From Pseudogulbenkiania subflava DSM 22618 (lineage in GTDB: Bacteria > Pseudomonadota > Gammaproteobacteria > Burkholderiales > Chromobacteriaceae): a DNA stretch of 64,000 bases. Both the position numbers and the translations under genes were made by a program. Location of the stretch: contig NZ_FXAG01000017.1 in assembly GCF_900177275.1 (NCBI RefSeq), positions 1 to 64,000 on the forward strand, read 5' to 3'. Position 1 is the first letter of the stretch. Each line of letters opens with the position of its first letter. The notes below the pieces were generated by a model. The model was not told the DNA's origin, did no database searches, and saw only the letters and a program-made list of their open reading frames with translations. Positions 45,230 to 53,459 of this stretch are shown here, piece by piece.

Positions 45230-45262
45230 TGTGTGTTGTGCAGAGGTGTTTTGGGGGAGGTT

Positions 45263-45946
45263 ATGAAAAATCTTTATTTTGTTGATTATGAAAATTTACC
45301 GAGCCTGAGTTTTGAAAAGGTTGATGTCTCTGCCGATCAAGTCGTTATTTTTGTTGGGAAAAATCAGAGCAAAATCAATGTTGATACTGTGATTCAAACG
45401 CAGAAGCTTGGCGCAGCCATTGAGTGGATGAAGATGGATGGGTCTGGTCGGAATGCTCTTGATTTTCATATTGCATATTATTTGGGCCATTTTGCAGCCT
45501 CTCTTGAGGCTGCAAGGGTGCAATGTAATATATATGTTGTATCCAAGGACGGTGATTACGATATTCTGATAAAGCATGTTCAATCACTTGGGCATCAATG
45601 TCACAGATTAACAGCCATTGATCCTGAGGCTATAGTGGTGCCTAAGCCTATAATCAATACGAATCCTGCCCCTTTTGTGCAAATTGTGTCTTCAGAGGGA
45701 GCAGGCAATCAAGAAAATAAATTAAATCAGCTTAATTCGGCTCAACAAGTTTATGAGCATCTTGTAGGGCAACTGAAAAAAGTGGATAAATTAAAGCGTC
45801 CCCGTACTCGTGCGACGCTGCTCAATCATGTTACGGCGCAATATCAGAAAAAAACTGTGGGGATCGAGATGGAGAAAATTTTGAATCTTTTGATTGCAAA
45901 CAATAATATCACTGTAAACAATCAAAGGATATCTTACCATTTCTGA
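45263..45946 (+). CDS. PIN/NYN-like domain protein, AT-rich, probably acquired
   Basis: A 227-residue protein. The first ~125 residues resemble the PIN-like NYN nuclease fold: opening strand MKNLYFVDYENLP with the first acidic residue, a middle GSGRNALDFHIAYYLGHFAA helix with Asp, and VVSKDGDYDILIKHVQSLGH with the third acidic set. A polar linker follows, then a C-terminal ~60-residue helical, winged-helix-like part (RPRTRATLLNHVTAQYQKKT). The start at 45263 follows GGGGGAGG. The gene is visibly AT-rich with A/T-ending codons, unlike valS next door, pointing to transfer. RNase activity is likely but unproven. No antitoxin gene is adjacent. Confidence 0.72.
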   Translation: MKNLYFVDYENLPSLSFEKVDVSADQVVIFVGKNQSKINVDTVIQTQKLGAAIEWMKMDGSGRNALDFHIAYYLGHFAASLEAARVQCNIYVVSKDGDYDILIKHVQSLGHQCHRLTAIDPEAIVVPKPIINTNPAPFVQIVSSEGAGNQENKLNQLNSAQQVYEHLVGQLKKVDKLKRPRTRATLLNHVTAQYQKKTVGIEMEKILNLLIANNNITVNNQRISYHF

Positions 45947-46016
45947 TTTTGTGTAATCAGGTTGGCTAGACTGAATGAAACTAAGCTCAACGCCTATCGC
46001 GAAATGGGTTGCTAAA

Positions 46017-46052
46017 GGTTGGCCGCAAGCCGTAATGGGTTTGCGGCCAACG
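46017..46052. repeat. Hairpin repeat of the GTTGGCCG family
   Basis: GGTTGGCCGCAAGCC pairs with GGTTTGCGGCCAAC in a ~14-bp stem. It is related to hairpins at 49494 and 52628. It lies after the PIN-like gene and could terminate it, though no T run follows directly. Confidence 0.65.
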
Positions 46053-46056
46053 TGTT

Positions 46057-46157
46057 TTGGTAGCACGCAGGATGGGTGAAGGCGCTGGCGCCGTAACCCG
46101 TCAATAAACGTTGCTCTTGTCGTGATGGATTGCGCTTCGCTTCACCCATCCTACCAA
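46057..46157. repeat. Imperfect palindromic element
   Basis: The outer arms TTGGTAG and CTACCAA, and the inner arms GGATGGGTGAA (46070-46080) and TTCACCCATCC (46141-46151), face each other across about 60 bases. It looks like a REP/BIME-type intergenic palindrome. A related CACCCATCCTAC motif occurs at about 40781. Confidence 0.6.
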
Positions 46158-46220
46158 ATGGTGCAATAGCCGGTCGTGTTTTACCCTCCCAGTTCATCAA
46201 CCAACTCATCCCATCCCGCC

Positions 46221-46406
46221 TCATTTCAATATCCGCCTGATATAGCTATCCATGATCGCCTGATAGCTCCCATCCTGCTTCATTTCCCATAGTGCTTTAT
46301 CGAACACATCGCATGTCGAGTTTTTGTGGCGTGCTTTCGAGAATGCGAGGTAGCTCGGCACGGTGTCGATAACCTGCGGCAACTGCCTGACCTGCCCAGC
46401 AGCGCG
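46221..46406 (-). pseudogene. C-terminal remnant of an amino-acid-type ABC binding protein
   Basis: The minus-strand frame ends QVRQLPQVIDTVPSYLAFSK followed by CDVFDKALWEMKQDGSYQAI and a basic tail. This is how periplasmic SBP_bac_3 (amino-acid-binding-like) proteins end. The frame becomes nonsense exactly at the REP element that begins at 46405, and the first ~75% of the gene is nowhere in the window. It was cut by insertion or deletion at the repeat. Confidence 0.72.
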
Positions 46407-46512
46407 TAGGGCGGATACCCTGTAAGGGTGATCCGCCATTTTCTTGCCCACGTATTTCGGCACTGGCGCTGCTGGCGGAACGCCCGCTGTGCGGGCTTCC
46501 GCCCTACGGGGG
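46405..46512. repeat. REP element, copy 1
   Basis: A ~105-bp element starting TAGGGCGGATACCCTGTAAG and ending CTTCCGCCCTACGG. It contains two hairpins (GGCGGAT/ATCCGCC and GGCGGAAC.../...CTTCCGCC). It is directly repeated at 47097-47195, on the other side of the RAYT gene. Confidence 0.85.
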
Positions 46513-46571
46513 GCGCCTCGGGCGGGGCGGTGGCGTAATATGCGTTTGTAATGTTGTGCTGGAGCGAGGGG

Positions 46572-47099
46572 ATGGCGAATTATCGGCGTTGGCGGGTGCC
46601 GGGCGGGACGTACTTCTTCACGGTGACCTTGCTGGAGCGGGGTTCCGGGTTGCTGGTCGAGCAGATCGAGGCGTTGCGGGAGGCGGTGCGGCGCACCCGC
46701 GCCGAGCGGCCGTTCCACATCGACGGTTGGGTGGTGTTGCCCGACCACTTGCATTGCATGATCACCTTGCCGCCGGGCGATGACGATTTTGCCAACCGTA
46801 TCAAGGCGATCAAGATCCGCTTTGTGCGGGCATTGCCGGCGACGGAGCGGCGCAACACGGCGCGCGTGCGAAAAGGCGAGCGAGGTGTGTGGCAACGGCG
46901 GTTTTGGGAGCATGTGATCCGTTCCGAAGCCGATTATGCGGCGCATCTGGATTACATCCACATCAACCCGTTCAAGCACGGCTTGGTGATGCGGGTAGCC
47001 GATTGGCCGTTCTCGACCTTTCACCGTGCGGTGGCGGAGGGTCTGTACCCGGAGGATTGGGCCGGTGGCACCTTGCCGTTGCCGGAGGTCCCCGAGTAG
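46572..47099 (+). CDS. REP-associated tyrosine transposase (RAYT)
   Basis: A Y1-HUH transposase of 175 residues, the kind that mobilises REP repeats as single-stranded DNA. Motifs in order: RRWRVPGGTYFFTVTLLERG (N-terminal), the HUH-type metal motif VVLPDHLHCMITLP (~residues 57-70), KAIKIRFVRALP, WQRRFWEHVIRSEADYAAHL and the tyrosine region DYIHINPFKHGLV (~130-142), which supplies the nucleophile. The ATG at 46572 follows GGAGCGAGGGG. The gene is flanked by two directly repeated REP elements, and its TAG stop is the first three bases of the second one. It appears intact. Confidence 0.9.
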   Translation: MANYRRWRVPGGTYFFTVTLLERGSGLLVEQIEALREAVRRTRAERPFHIDGWVVLPDHLHCMITLPPGDDDFANRIKAIKIRFVRALPATERRNTARVRKGERGVWQRRFWEHVIRSEADYAAHLDYIHINPFKHGLVMRVADWPFSTFHRAVAEGLYPEDWAGGTLPLPEVPE

Positions 47100-47195
47100 G
47101 GCGGATACCCTGTAAGGGTGATCCGCCATTTTTCTGTCCACGTATTTCGGCGTTGGCGCGGCTGGCGGAACGCCCTTTGGGCTTCCGCCCTACGG
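47097..47195. repeat. REP element, copy 2
   Basis: A directly repeated ~99-bp copy of 46405-46512 with the same first 20 bases and the same end. It differs mainly in the middle loop. It begins at the RAYT stop codon. Confidence 0.85.
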
Positions 47196-47288
47196 TGACG
47201 ATCTGCCGTGACTTCTCCGCATTGAGGTCGCCTCCGCCCCGGAGGCGGGAGTAGCGCGTAGTAGTCGCAGGGCTTGGCCGCCATGGGC

Positions 47289-48482
47289 TCAGGGCGATTT
47301 GGCCAGGCTCAGCGCGTATTTGCGGCAGTGTTCGAGGTAGCCCTGTTCGTGGCTCGCCACCAGCTGCACCACGCTTTGCCACAGCCATGATGGGGCGTCG
47401 AGGGTCTTGCTGCGCTGTTGTTTCAGCTCGGACAGCCAGGCCTTGCAGGTGGCCTCGTCCATCTGCCGGGCGTGGGCGGTGCCGACGACCCAGGCCAGGT
47501 AGTGCGCCACCTGCATCGCCTGCTTGGGATCGAGCTGCTCGATCTGCAGCGCCAGGTCCTGCGGTAGCAACTCGCGGATGAACACGCCGCGGTCGAGGAA
47601 GCGCGCGGCCAGCATCCGCTCGCCGAGCGCGGGCGACAGGTTCCGGGTGCCGGTGAGCACGCGCTGGGCGTTGTCGCGCGGCATCTTGCTGCGGTTGAGG
47701 CGCGGGGCCGCGGCGTGCACAGCCTCCTTGATGTCGATCAGGCAGTACTCGCGCTCCTCGCCGTTGTCGATGCCCAGCAGCACCGCGTAGCGCAGCAGGC
47801 CGAGCGAGCTGCAGCCCTTCACCCAGTAGGCGGCGTCGAGCAGTTCCACCCTGGCGTCGTCGTCGCGCGACTTCAGCCGGGTGGCAAGTTTCCGCAGGCC
47901 GCCTGTCCGGAATAGTTCCTGCATTGCCTGCCGCTCCTCGTCGTCGAGCGGCCAGAAACGCCGGCCCAGCGGGATGGTGGGCTTGGGGTTGTCGATGTGT
48001 TCGCGCGCCAGCTGCTCCCAGCGCCGCGACTTGGAGGTGCGCAGCAGGCTGTCGATTAGTTCGGGGCGCGGTTGCTGCTGCGGGGGGCTGAGGAAGGCGT
48101 TTTCGTAGCCTTGCACCATCTGTTCCAGCATCTGCGCGGTGATCACGCCGGGTAGCCGGCTGCCGCGCGCGGCGGTGGCCAGCGACAGCGCTAGGCGCAC
48201 CAAGTCGTGGGCGGGATTGCCGATCACGGTCTGGTCGAGGTCGCGAATCTGCACCACAACCTTGCCGTCGATCCGGCCCAGCGGTCCCAGGTTGCTCAGG
48301 TGGCAGTCGCCGCAAATCCAGACGGCCGGCCCGTGCGGTAGCGCGTGGCCGCGCTGGCTGTGAAGCCAGTCGTAGTACTGCACGGTGTTGCCGCGCACAT
48401 AGGCGTGCGGCGAGCGGGCCATCTTCAGGTTGCGGAGCGCCAGCAGCAGGGGGCGGCGTTCATCGGGGGGCGGCAGGGGCAT
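47289..48482 (-). CDS. DUF2252 family protein
   Basis: A 397-residue member of DUF2252, a family with a protein-kinase/aminoglycoside-phosphotransferase-like fold. RNLKMARSPHAYVRGNTVQY is the family opening. The catalytic-loop-like WICGDCHLSNLG (residues ~54-65; compare HGDxHxxN) and VVVQIRDLDQTVIGNPAHDL (~74-93; DxD metal site) follow, and VVGTAHARQMDEAT lies near the end. A role as a small-molecule kinase is plausible but unproven. It is convergent with nothing and stands alone between the REP unit and the parvulin gene. Confidence 0.85.
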   Translation of the reverse strand: MPLPPPDERRPLLLALRNLKMARSPHAYVRGNTVQYYDWLHSQRGHALPHGPAVWICGDCHLSNLGPLGRIDGKVVVQIRDLDQTVIGNPAHDLVRLALSLATAARGSRLPGVITAQMLEQMVQGYENAFLSPPQQQPRPELIDSLLRTSKSRRWEQLAREHIDNPKPTIPLGRRFWPLDDEERQAMQELFRTGGLRKLATRLKSRDDDARVELLDAAYWVKGCSSLGLLRYAVLLGIDNGEEREYCLIDIKEAVHAAAPRLNRSKMPRDNAQRVLTGTRNLSPALGERMLAARFLDRGVFIRELLPQDLALQIEQLDPKQAMQVAHYLAWVVGTAHARQMDEATCKAWLSELKQQRSKTLDAPSWLWQSVVQLVASHEQGYLEHCRKYALSLAKSP

Positions 48483-48574
48483 CGCGGCTCCTGAGCGTTC
48501 GACGTGATACGGTCATGGTAGCCTGCCGGCGGAGGCATCGCTGGGAGCGGGGAGCGGGGGAGGGGCGAAACCAT

Positions 48575-48606
48575 GAAAAAACCGGGCATGTCGCCCGGTT
48601 TCTTGT
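48575..48606 (-). terminator. Terminator of the parvulin gene
   Basis: Read on the minus strand, AACCGGGC pairs with GCCCGGTT and TTTTTC follows. It is about 20 bases past the parvulin stop codon. Confidence 0.8.
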
Positions 48607-48625
48607 TTCGGCCTGTCGGTCGGTA

Positions 48626-49363
48626 TTACTGCTGCGCCGACATCGAGTAGCCTTCGATCTTGGCTTCTTCCACCAGCTTGCTCAGGTATTCGTGCATCGC
48701 TTGGCGGCCGGCCATTTCGTTCAGATACTGGCCCAGGCGCTCCTTGATGTCTTCGAAGCTGATCTGGCCGCCGGTTTGGAGGGCGTTGACCTGGATGATG
48801 TGGTAGCCGAACTGGGTTTGTACCAGGTTCGGGGTAATCTGGCCGGCTTCGGTGCTGAACACGGCTTGTTCGAATTCCGGCACCATCTGGCCGCGGCCGA
48901 ATTGGCCCAGGTCGCCACCCTGTTTGCCGGACGGGCAGGTGGAGTGTTCGCGGGCGAGGTCGGCGAAGCGCGACGGGTTGGCCTGCACTTCGGCCAGCAC
49001 GCCTTCGGCCTTGGCCTTGGCGAGCATGTTGGCGAGTTCGTCGCCCTGGCCCAGCGGGAACAGGATGTGGCTGGCCGTGGCGCTTTCGCCTTGGCGGAAC
49101 TGTTCCGGGTGTTCGTTGTAGAACGCCAGGCAGGTCGCTTCGTCGACCGGGCTGAACGCCAGTTCCTTGTCGAGCAGGGCGCCGATGGCCTGGCCTTCAT
49201 TGCTGGTGTCGAGGCCGCTGGCCTTGGCTTTTTGCAGCAGCAGTTCGTGCAGGATCAGCTGTTGAATGGCAGCGTCGCGCGGGCTGGGGGCGTCTGCTTG
49301 GTTTGCCAGCTCGGCTTGCACCATTGCTTCGGTAATTTCAACGCCGTTTACGGTAATGGCCAT
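48626..49363 (-). CDS. Parvulin-type peptidyl-prolyl cis-trans isomerase
   Basis: A 245-residue foldase-like protein. The N-terminal SurA_N-like helical part (ITVNGVEITEAMVQAELANQ; LLHELLLQKAKASGLD) is followed by the rotamase domain. That domain starts ESATASHILFPLGQGDELAN (~residue 93) and includes CPSGKQGGDLGQFGRGQMVP and TQFGYHIIQVNAL. There is no signal peptide, so it is probably cytoplasmic, like NifM/PpiC-type proteins. It has its own terminator. Nearby genes give no client hint. Confidence 0.88.
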   Translation of the reverse strand: MAITVNGVEITEAMVQAELANQADAPSPRDAAIQQLILHELLLQKAKASGLDTSNEGQAIGALLDKELAFSPVDEATCLAFYNEHPEQFRQGESATASHILFPLGQGDELANMLAKAKAEGVLAEVQANPSRFADLAREHSTCPSGKQGGDLGQFGRGQMVPEFEQAVFSTEAGQITPNLVQTQFGYHIIQVNALQTGGQISFEDIKERLGQYLNEMAGRQAMHEYLSKLVEEAKIEGYSMSAQQ

Positions 49364-49493
49364 GAGGAGATCCTGATCGTGTCGGTAGATGCACCGCGCG
49401 ATGCGATGCGTTTGATAATCCCGTTGTTAATGGGGGCATTGCCGGTGGGTTTCAAGTGCCGGGCACGGCGCTGGATTCTTCTCGCAAACAGCA

Positions 49494-49536
49494 AAGGTTG
49501 GCCGAAGCGCCGCATCTGCGGTGTTCGGCCAACCTT
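49494..49536. repeat. Hairpin repeat of the AAGGTTGGCCGAA family
   Basis: AAGGTTGGCCGAA pairs with TTCGGCCAACCTT across a 17-base partly self-pairing loop. It matches the hairpins at 52628 and 46017. It lies between the divergent parvulin and hypothetical genes, so it is not a terminator for either neighbour. Confidence 0.75.
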
Positions 49537-49692
49537 GTGGCGGGTTGAGGCTCGTCAAATGATGCCCTTCTGCTGGGCAATGCAGGGTGTTTGATGGTAT
49601 AGGGTCTGTATCGCCGTCCCCTCACGTTGCCCTGTGAGTGGACGGCTCGGCATTTTTCCGCCTTGGCGACGAACAAGAGAAGAGTTGGCACG

Positions 49693-50376
49693 ATGAACAC
49701 CGAGCAGGAAAGCGCTGACCACAGCGAAAAAGCAGCGAATGAACAATGGCGGCAGGCGAAGGCGATCCAGCATGCCCTGAACCGCCTGATCGCCGAGGCG
49801 TTACCGGCCAGCGGTCTGTGCCAGGAGGTGGGGCCGGTGATCAATGCCGTGCAGCAGCGGGACGGGGAGGGGCGCAGCGCCTTGGCCGGGAGTTTTCCGC
49901 TGATCAAGCGCAAGAAGCGCAAGGACGTGATCGTGGCCTGGCTCAATTACCAGATCAGCCTGTTTGGCAACGGCGTGCCGCCTTGCGTGGTCGATGGCGT
50001 CGAGCAGCCGTATGAGCCGGTGCTGCACGTGGCGCATTGGACCTGCGAATTCAGCTTTGAATACGATGCCTATATCGGCTTTCCGGCGCAGGGCTGGCAG
50101 CCGTGGCGGAACGAGGCGCAGCGCCTGTTGTGCTGGGGAGATTCCGACTCGCCGTACGGCGACGAGTGGACCTATTCCCTGCGTCTGGCGCAGATGGAGG
50201 GCGACGAGGCCCTGCAGCGTTGCGTAATTGCGCCGGCGCTGGCCTTGCTGGAGGGGGCGCCGGCGGCCGAGGCGCTGCCGGATGACCTACCTGGCCTGGT
50301 GTTTTACCAGGACAAGGAGCTGGGCGACGGCGAGCGTGATCTGCTGGCGGTGGACGCGCCGTCCACTCCGGCCTGA
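49693..50376 (+). CDS. Hypothetical protein
   Basis: A 227-residue soluble acidic protein with no signal or membrane segment. Features that can be seen: an N-terminal helical segment (EQWRQAKAIQHALNRLIAEA), a basic stretch KRKKRKDVIVAWLNYQ (~residue 76) and an aromatic core WTCEFSFEYDAYIGFPAQGW. The family is not recognised. The ribosome site is weak (AGAGAAGAG, about 12 bases away). It converges on corA. Codon use matches its neighbours, so it is a real resident gene. Confidence 0.65.
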   Translation: MNTEQESADHSEKAANEQWRQAKAIQHALNRLIAEALPASGLCQEVGPVINAVQQRDGEGRSALAGSFPLIKRKKRKDVIVAWLNYQISLFGNGVPPCVVDGVEQPYEPVLHVAHWTCEFSFEYDAYIGFPAQGWQPWRNEAQRLLCWGDSDSPYGDEWTYSLRLAQMEGDEALQRCVIAPALALLEGAPAAEALPDDLPGLVFYQDKELGDGERDLLAVDAPSTPA

Positions 50377-50455
50377 TGTCGGCGCGCCGGGCCAGACGCC
50401 TCGCTTGGCTGCTTTTGCGGCAGTAACGCTAAGGGGAAACCATCGATGGCACGCC

Positions 50456-51427
50456 CTAAAGCCAGCCCACGCGTTTGAAACGCCACCACAGCAACAGGTC
50501 GAGCACCAGCATCGCCAGTAGTGCCAGCGGGTAGCCGACGCTGGTTTTCAACTCGGGCATGTTCTGGAAGTTCATACCGTAGATGCCGGCGATGGTGGTC
50601 GGTACCGCGAACAGGGCGGCGTAGCTCGCCAGCTTCTTGCTGACGGCCGATTCGTCGAGCGAGATCATCGCCAGGTTGACCTGGATCGCGGTGGCCAGCA
50701 TGTCGCGCAGCGAGTCGAGGGTGCGTGTGATGCGGGCCAGGTGGTCGTCGACGTCGCGGTAGTAGTCCTGCACCGGGCGGCATACTTCCGGCACGCGCCC
50801 GCCGTGCAGCCGCGCCACGGCCTCGTTCAGCGGCACCACGGCGTGGCTGACGGTGACCAGCTTGCGCTTGAGCAGGTACAGGTCGTGGATGGTGCGCTGG
50901 CCGGCGTCGCCGCGTGCAAACAGTCTTTCCTCTATTTCTTCCAGCTCGTCTTCCAAGCGGTGCACCACGCTGAAGTAGCGGTCGACCACGGAGTCGACCA
51001 GGGCGTAGAACACGAAGCCGGCACCGAAGCGCAACAGCTGCGGCTCGTGTTCGCAGCGTGCGCGCACGTTCTGGAAGCCCTGTTGCGAACGGTTGCGCAA
51101 CGACAGCACGTAGTTGTGGCCGACGAACAGGTCCATCTCGCCGACCAGGAGGTCGCCGCCGCCGTCGCAGTCCAGCAGCTGCAGCGCGCAGAACAGCATG
51201 CCGTCGTATTCCTCCAGCTTGGGGCGCTGGTGGCCATGGCGAGCGTCTTCCACCGCCAGTTCGTGCAGCCGGAACTGCTCGGTCATGTGCTGCAGCTCGT
51301 CGTCGTCGGGGTCGCGTATCGCTACCCAGACGAAGCAGTTGGGCCGGGCGAGGTAATCATGGATCTGCTCGATGGGCAGGTCGGCCAGTTTCTTGCCGTT
51401 CTGGTAGGCGACGCAGTTGATGAGCAT
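50456..51427 (-). CDS. corA: CorA-family magnesium/cobalt transporter
   Basis: A channel-forming divalent-cation transporter of 323 residues. A large cytoplasmic N-terminal domain has LEEYDGMLFCALQLLD and a long stalk helix (FFSVVHRLEDELEEIEERLF). Two C-terminal membrane segments are joined by the selectivity loop YGMNFQNMPEL (~residue 285), which contains the signature GMN. The start at 51427 follows GGGAGAG; an in-frame start 13 codons earlier lacks a site. A second, divergent CorA-like gene is at 57790. Confidence 0.93.
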   Translation of the reverse strand: MLINCVAYQNGKKLADLPIEQIHDYLARPNCFVWVAIRDPDDDELQHMTEQFRLHELAVEDARHGHQRPKLEEYDGMLFCALQLLDCDGGGDLLVGEMDLFVGHNYVLSLRNRSQQGFQNVRARCEHEPQLLRFGAGFVFYALVDSVVDRYFSVVHRLEDELEEIEERLFARGDAGQRTIHDLYLLKRKLVTVSHAVVPLNEAVARLHGGRVPEVCRPVQDYYRDVDDHLARITRTLDSLRDMLATAIQVNLAMISLDESAVSKKLASYAALFAVPTTIAGIYGMNFQNMPELKTSVGYPLALLAMLVLDLLLWWRFKRVGWL

Positions 51428-51681
51428 GAACTCTCCCGGGTGTGGTGCCTGTCTCTCTTCATCCAAGCCGGTAAATGGCCGCGCCGCAAGGTGCGGCAGG
51501 GCGGGGCGGGGTGGATGACGCGCGGTGGCGTCCGGGGGCGCTCAGGGCGGGAGGGGGCCACCGCGGCGTGGCTTCCGGCAACGGCGTGGGCGTGTTGTTC
51601 GGGGGCTGGAGTAAAGGGTATTGCCTTTCTTTTCAAGCATTAATAGAATACCGTCCAGACGGATAAATTAAGGGGCGCAGC

Positions 51682-52233
51682 ATGGGACGGACCTCCACCA
51701 TCGAGCCGGATCGCATCCTCGACGCCACCGAGCGCGTCATCATGCGCGACAGCGTGGTCAAGCTGACCATCGACGCCGTGGCGGCGGAGGCGGGCATCAG
51801 CAAGGGCGGGGTGCTCTACACCTACCGCACCAAGGAAGCGCTGATCCAGGCGCTGATGGAGCGCATGGTGCGGCGCTACGACGAGGAGATCGAGCGCTGT
51901 TGGCCGGCCGATGCCGAGCCCGGCATCGCCCATCTCAAGGCGTATATCGACGCCGTGCTGGGGCTGACCGGGCAGGACCACCGCACCGCCGCGGCGATGC
52001 TGGCGGCCGCCATGAACAACCCGACCCTGCTGGCGCCGATGCAGGATTTCTACGCTCGCCATCTGCCGCGCATTCGTGCCGCGCTGCCCGACGACCGGGC
52101 GCTGACGGCCTTCCTGGCGATCGAGGGCATGGTGTTTCTGGAGCTGTTCGGGCTGGTCGGCTTCAGCCAGGCCGAACGCGAGCACGTGGTGCAGAGCCTG
52201 CACGCCTTGATTGACGGCGCCGCAGCCGGCTGA
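51682..52233 (+). CDS. TetR-family transcriptional regulator
   Basis: A 183-residue repressor. The N-terminal helix-turn-helix is IEPDRILDATERVI followed by LTIDAVAAEAGISKGGVLYT (residues ~20-50). A helical ligand domain follows, with a C-terminal part of the TetR_C type. It lies 43 bp before the SMR exporter gene on the same strand, so it most likely represses its own operon and responds to the exported compound. No obvious palindrome is fixed upstream; the ATG is preceded by AGGGGC. Confidence 0.85.
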   Translation: MGRTSTIEPDRILDATERVIMRDSVVKLTIDAVAAEAGISKGGVLYTYRTKEALIQALMERMVRRYDEEIERCWPADAEPGIAHLKAYIDAVLGLTGQDHRTAAAMLAAAMNNPTLLAPMQDFYARHLPRIRAALPDDRALTAFLAIEGMVFLELFGLVGFSQAEREHVVQSLHALIDGAAAG

Positions 52234-52276
52234 CGGGCGGCGGCGATCATCAACACGTTTTTTTGAGGAGAAGGAT

Positions 52277-52594
52277 ATGCCCTGGCTCTTTCTGACGATG
52301 GCAGGTTTGTTCGAGGTGGGCTGGCCGCTGGGCATGAAGATGGCGCAAGGCGGCGGCAACACGGTCAAGGGCATCGCCTTTGCCGTGACCTGCATGGCAC
52401 TCAGCGGCTACCTGCTTTATCAGGCGCAGCGCACGATCCCCATGGGTACGGCCTACGCGGTGTGGACCGGCATCGGCGCGGCCGGCACCTTCCTGGTCGG
52501 GGTGGTGTTTTTCGGCGATGCCTCGTCGCTGTTGCGCTACATGGGGGTGATGCTGATCATGTCCGGCGTGGTGCTGCTGAAGTTCGGCGGCTGA
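52277..52594 (+). CDS. sugE: Small multidrug resistance exporter (SugE/Gdx type)
   Basis: A four-helix inner-membrane antiporter of 105 residues. It starts MPWLFLTMAGLFEVGWPLGM with the essential membrane-embedded Glu13, then GYLLYQAQRTIPMGTAYAVW (the SugE/Gdx-type loop) and FFGDASSLLRYMGVMLIMSG. The W-P pair after the Glu is the SugE style rather than EmrE. Members export guanidinium or quaternary ammonium compounds. GAGGAGAAGG precedes the ATG. Control appears to be by the TetR gene upstream; no guanidine riboswitch is visible in the 43-bp gap. Confidence 0.9.
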   Translation: MPWLFLTMAGLFEVGWPLGMKMAQGGGNTVKGIAFAVTCMALSGYLLYQAQRTIPMGTAYAVWTGIGAAGTFLVGVVFFGDASSLLRYMGVMLIMSGVVLLKFGG

Positions 52595-52627
52595 GCGGCG
52601 CGCAGCAGCGCTCCCAGTCGGGATCAC

Positions 52628-52674
52628 AAGGTTGGCCGAAGACCGTCAGCGTGCGGTCTTCGGCCAACCTTTTT
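52628..52674 (+). terminator. Perfect 18-bp hairpin terminator (GGTTGGCCG family)
   Basis: AAGGTTGGCCGAAGACCG pairs without mismatch with CGGTCTTCGGCCAACCTT, followed by TTTT. It lies 34 bases after sugE and so ends the tetR-sugE transcript. It belongs to the same repeat family as the hairpins at 46017 and 49494. Confidence 0.88.
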
Positions 52675-52808
52675 GCTGTGTTGCTGTCGTTCGGTTGTGG
52701 AACCCGCTGCGCCGCTCGTGTGCCGGGCCGGAGCCAGCACGGCAAGCGGCGGCGGCTCTGTGGTAGATTTCGCTCATTGTGCGACAGGGTCATCAACAGG
52801 GGGACAAC

Positions 52809-53378
52809 ATGGAAGTGGAAATCAGTGTCGAGGCCAAGAAAAAGCGGCTGAATAATGCCGTCGCGATGACGGTGGTGCTGCTGTCGGTGTTCATGGGGGT
52901 GTCGAAGATCAAGGACGACAATATCGTCCAGGCCATGCAGCTGGCCAAGGCCGACGCCGTGGATTTCTGGGCCGAGTACCAGTCCAACAAGGTCAAGCTG
53001 CACCTGGCGGAAAGCAATCTGAACCAGACCCGGCTGCTGGCGCAGAGTCTGCCGGGCAACGCCAAGGTCATGGCCGCCGAAGAGGCGCGCCTGGCGCGGG
53101 ATGTCGAGAAGTACACCGCACGGTCGGTCGCCATCCAGAAGCAGGCCAAGGCCAGCGAAGCAGAGTATGACCGGCTGAACTTCCACGACGACCAGTTCGA
53201 CATGAGCGATGCCGCCTTGTCGATCGCGCTGGCCATGGCCGCGGTGGCGGCCTTGGTGGAAAACTGGCTGCTGTTGCTGGCGTCCTGGGGGTTCGGCGCG
53301 TTTGGCGTGCTGTTCGGGTTGGCCGGTTTTGCCGGCTGGGCGATCCACCCCGGCTGGTTGGTGGCCTTGCTGTCCTAG
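52809..53378 (+). CDS. DUF4337 family membrane protein
   Basis: A 189-residue protein. An N-terminal cytosolic segment is followed by a membrane helix (NAVAMTVVLLSVFMGVSKIK, ~residues 15-34). A long coiled-coil-like helical section rich in Glu/Lys/Ala (about residues 50-125) follows, then two C-terminal membrane helices with the family LSIALAMAAVAALVENWLLL (~145) pattern. The ATG at 52809 is preceded by GGGGGA. Members have unknown function. It lies just before arfB on the same strand, 81 bp away. Confidence 0.8.
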   Translation: MEVEISVEAKKKRLNNAVAMTVVLLSVFMGVSKIKDDNIVQAMQLAKADAVDFWAEYQSNKVKLHLAESNLNQTRLLAQSLPGNAKVMAAEEARLARDVEKYTARSVAIQKQAKASEAEYDRLNFHDDQFDMSDAALSIALAMAAVAALVENWLLLLASWGFGAFGVLFGLAGFAGWAIHPGWLVALLS

Positions 53379-53459
53379 TCGGACGATGGGGTGGGGAGGC
53401 GTACGCTGGCGCCATTCGCAGGTACAATCGGGTCTTCGTCCTCCCGCCAGCATCACGCC

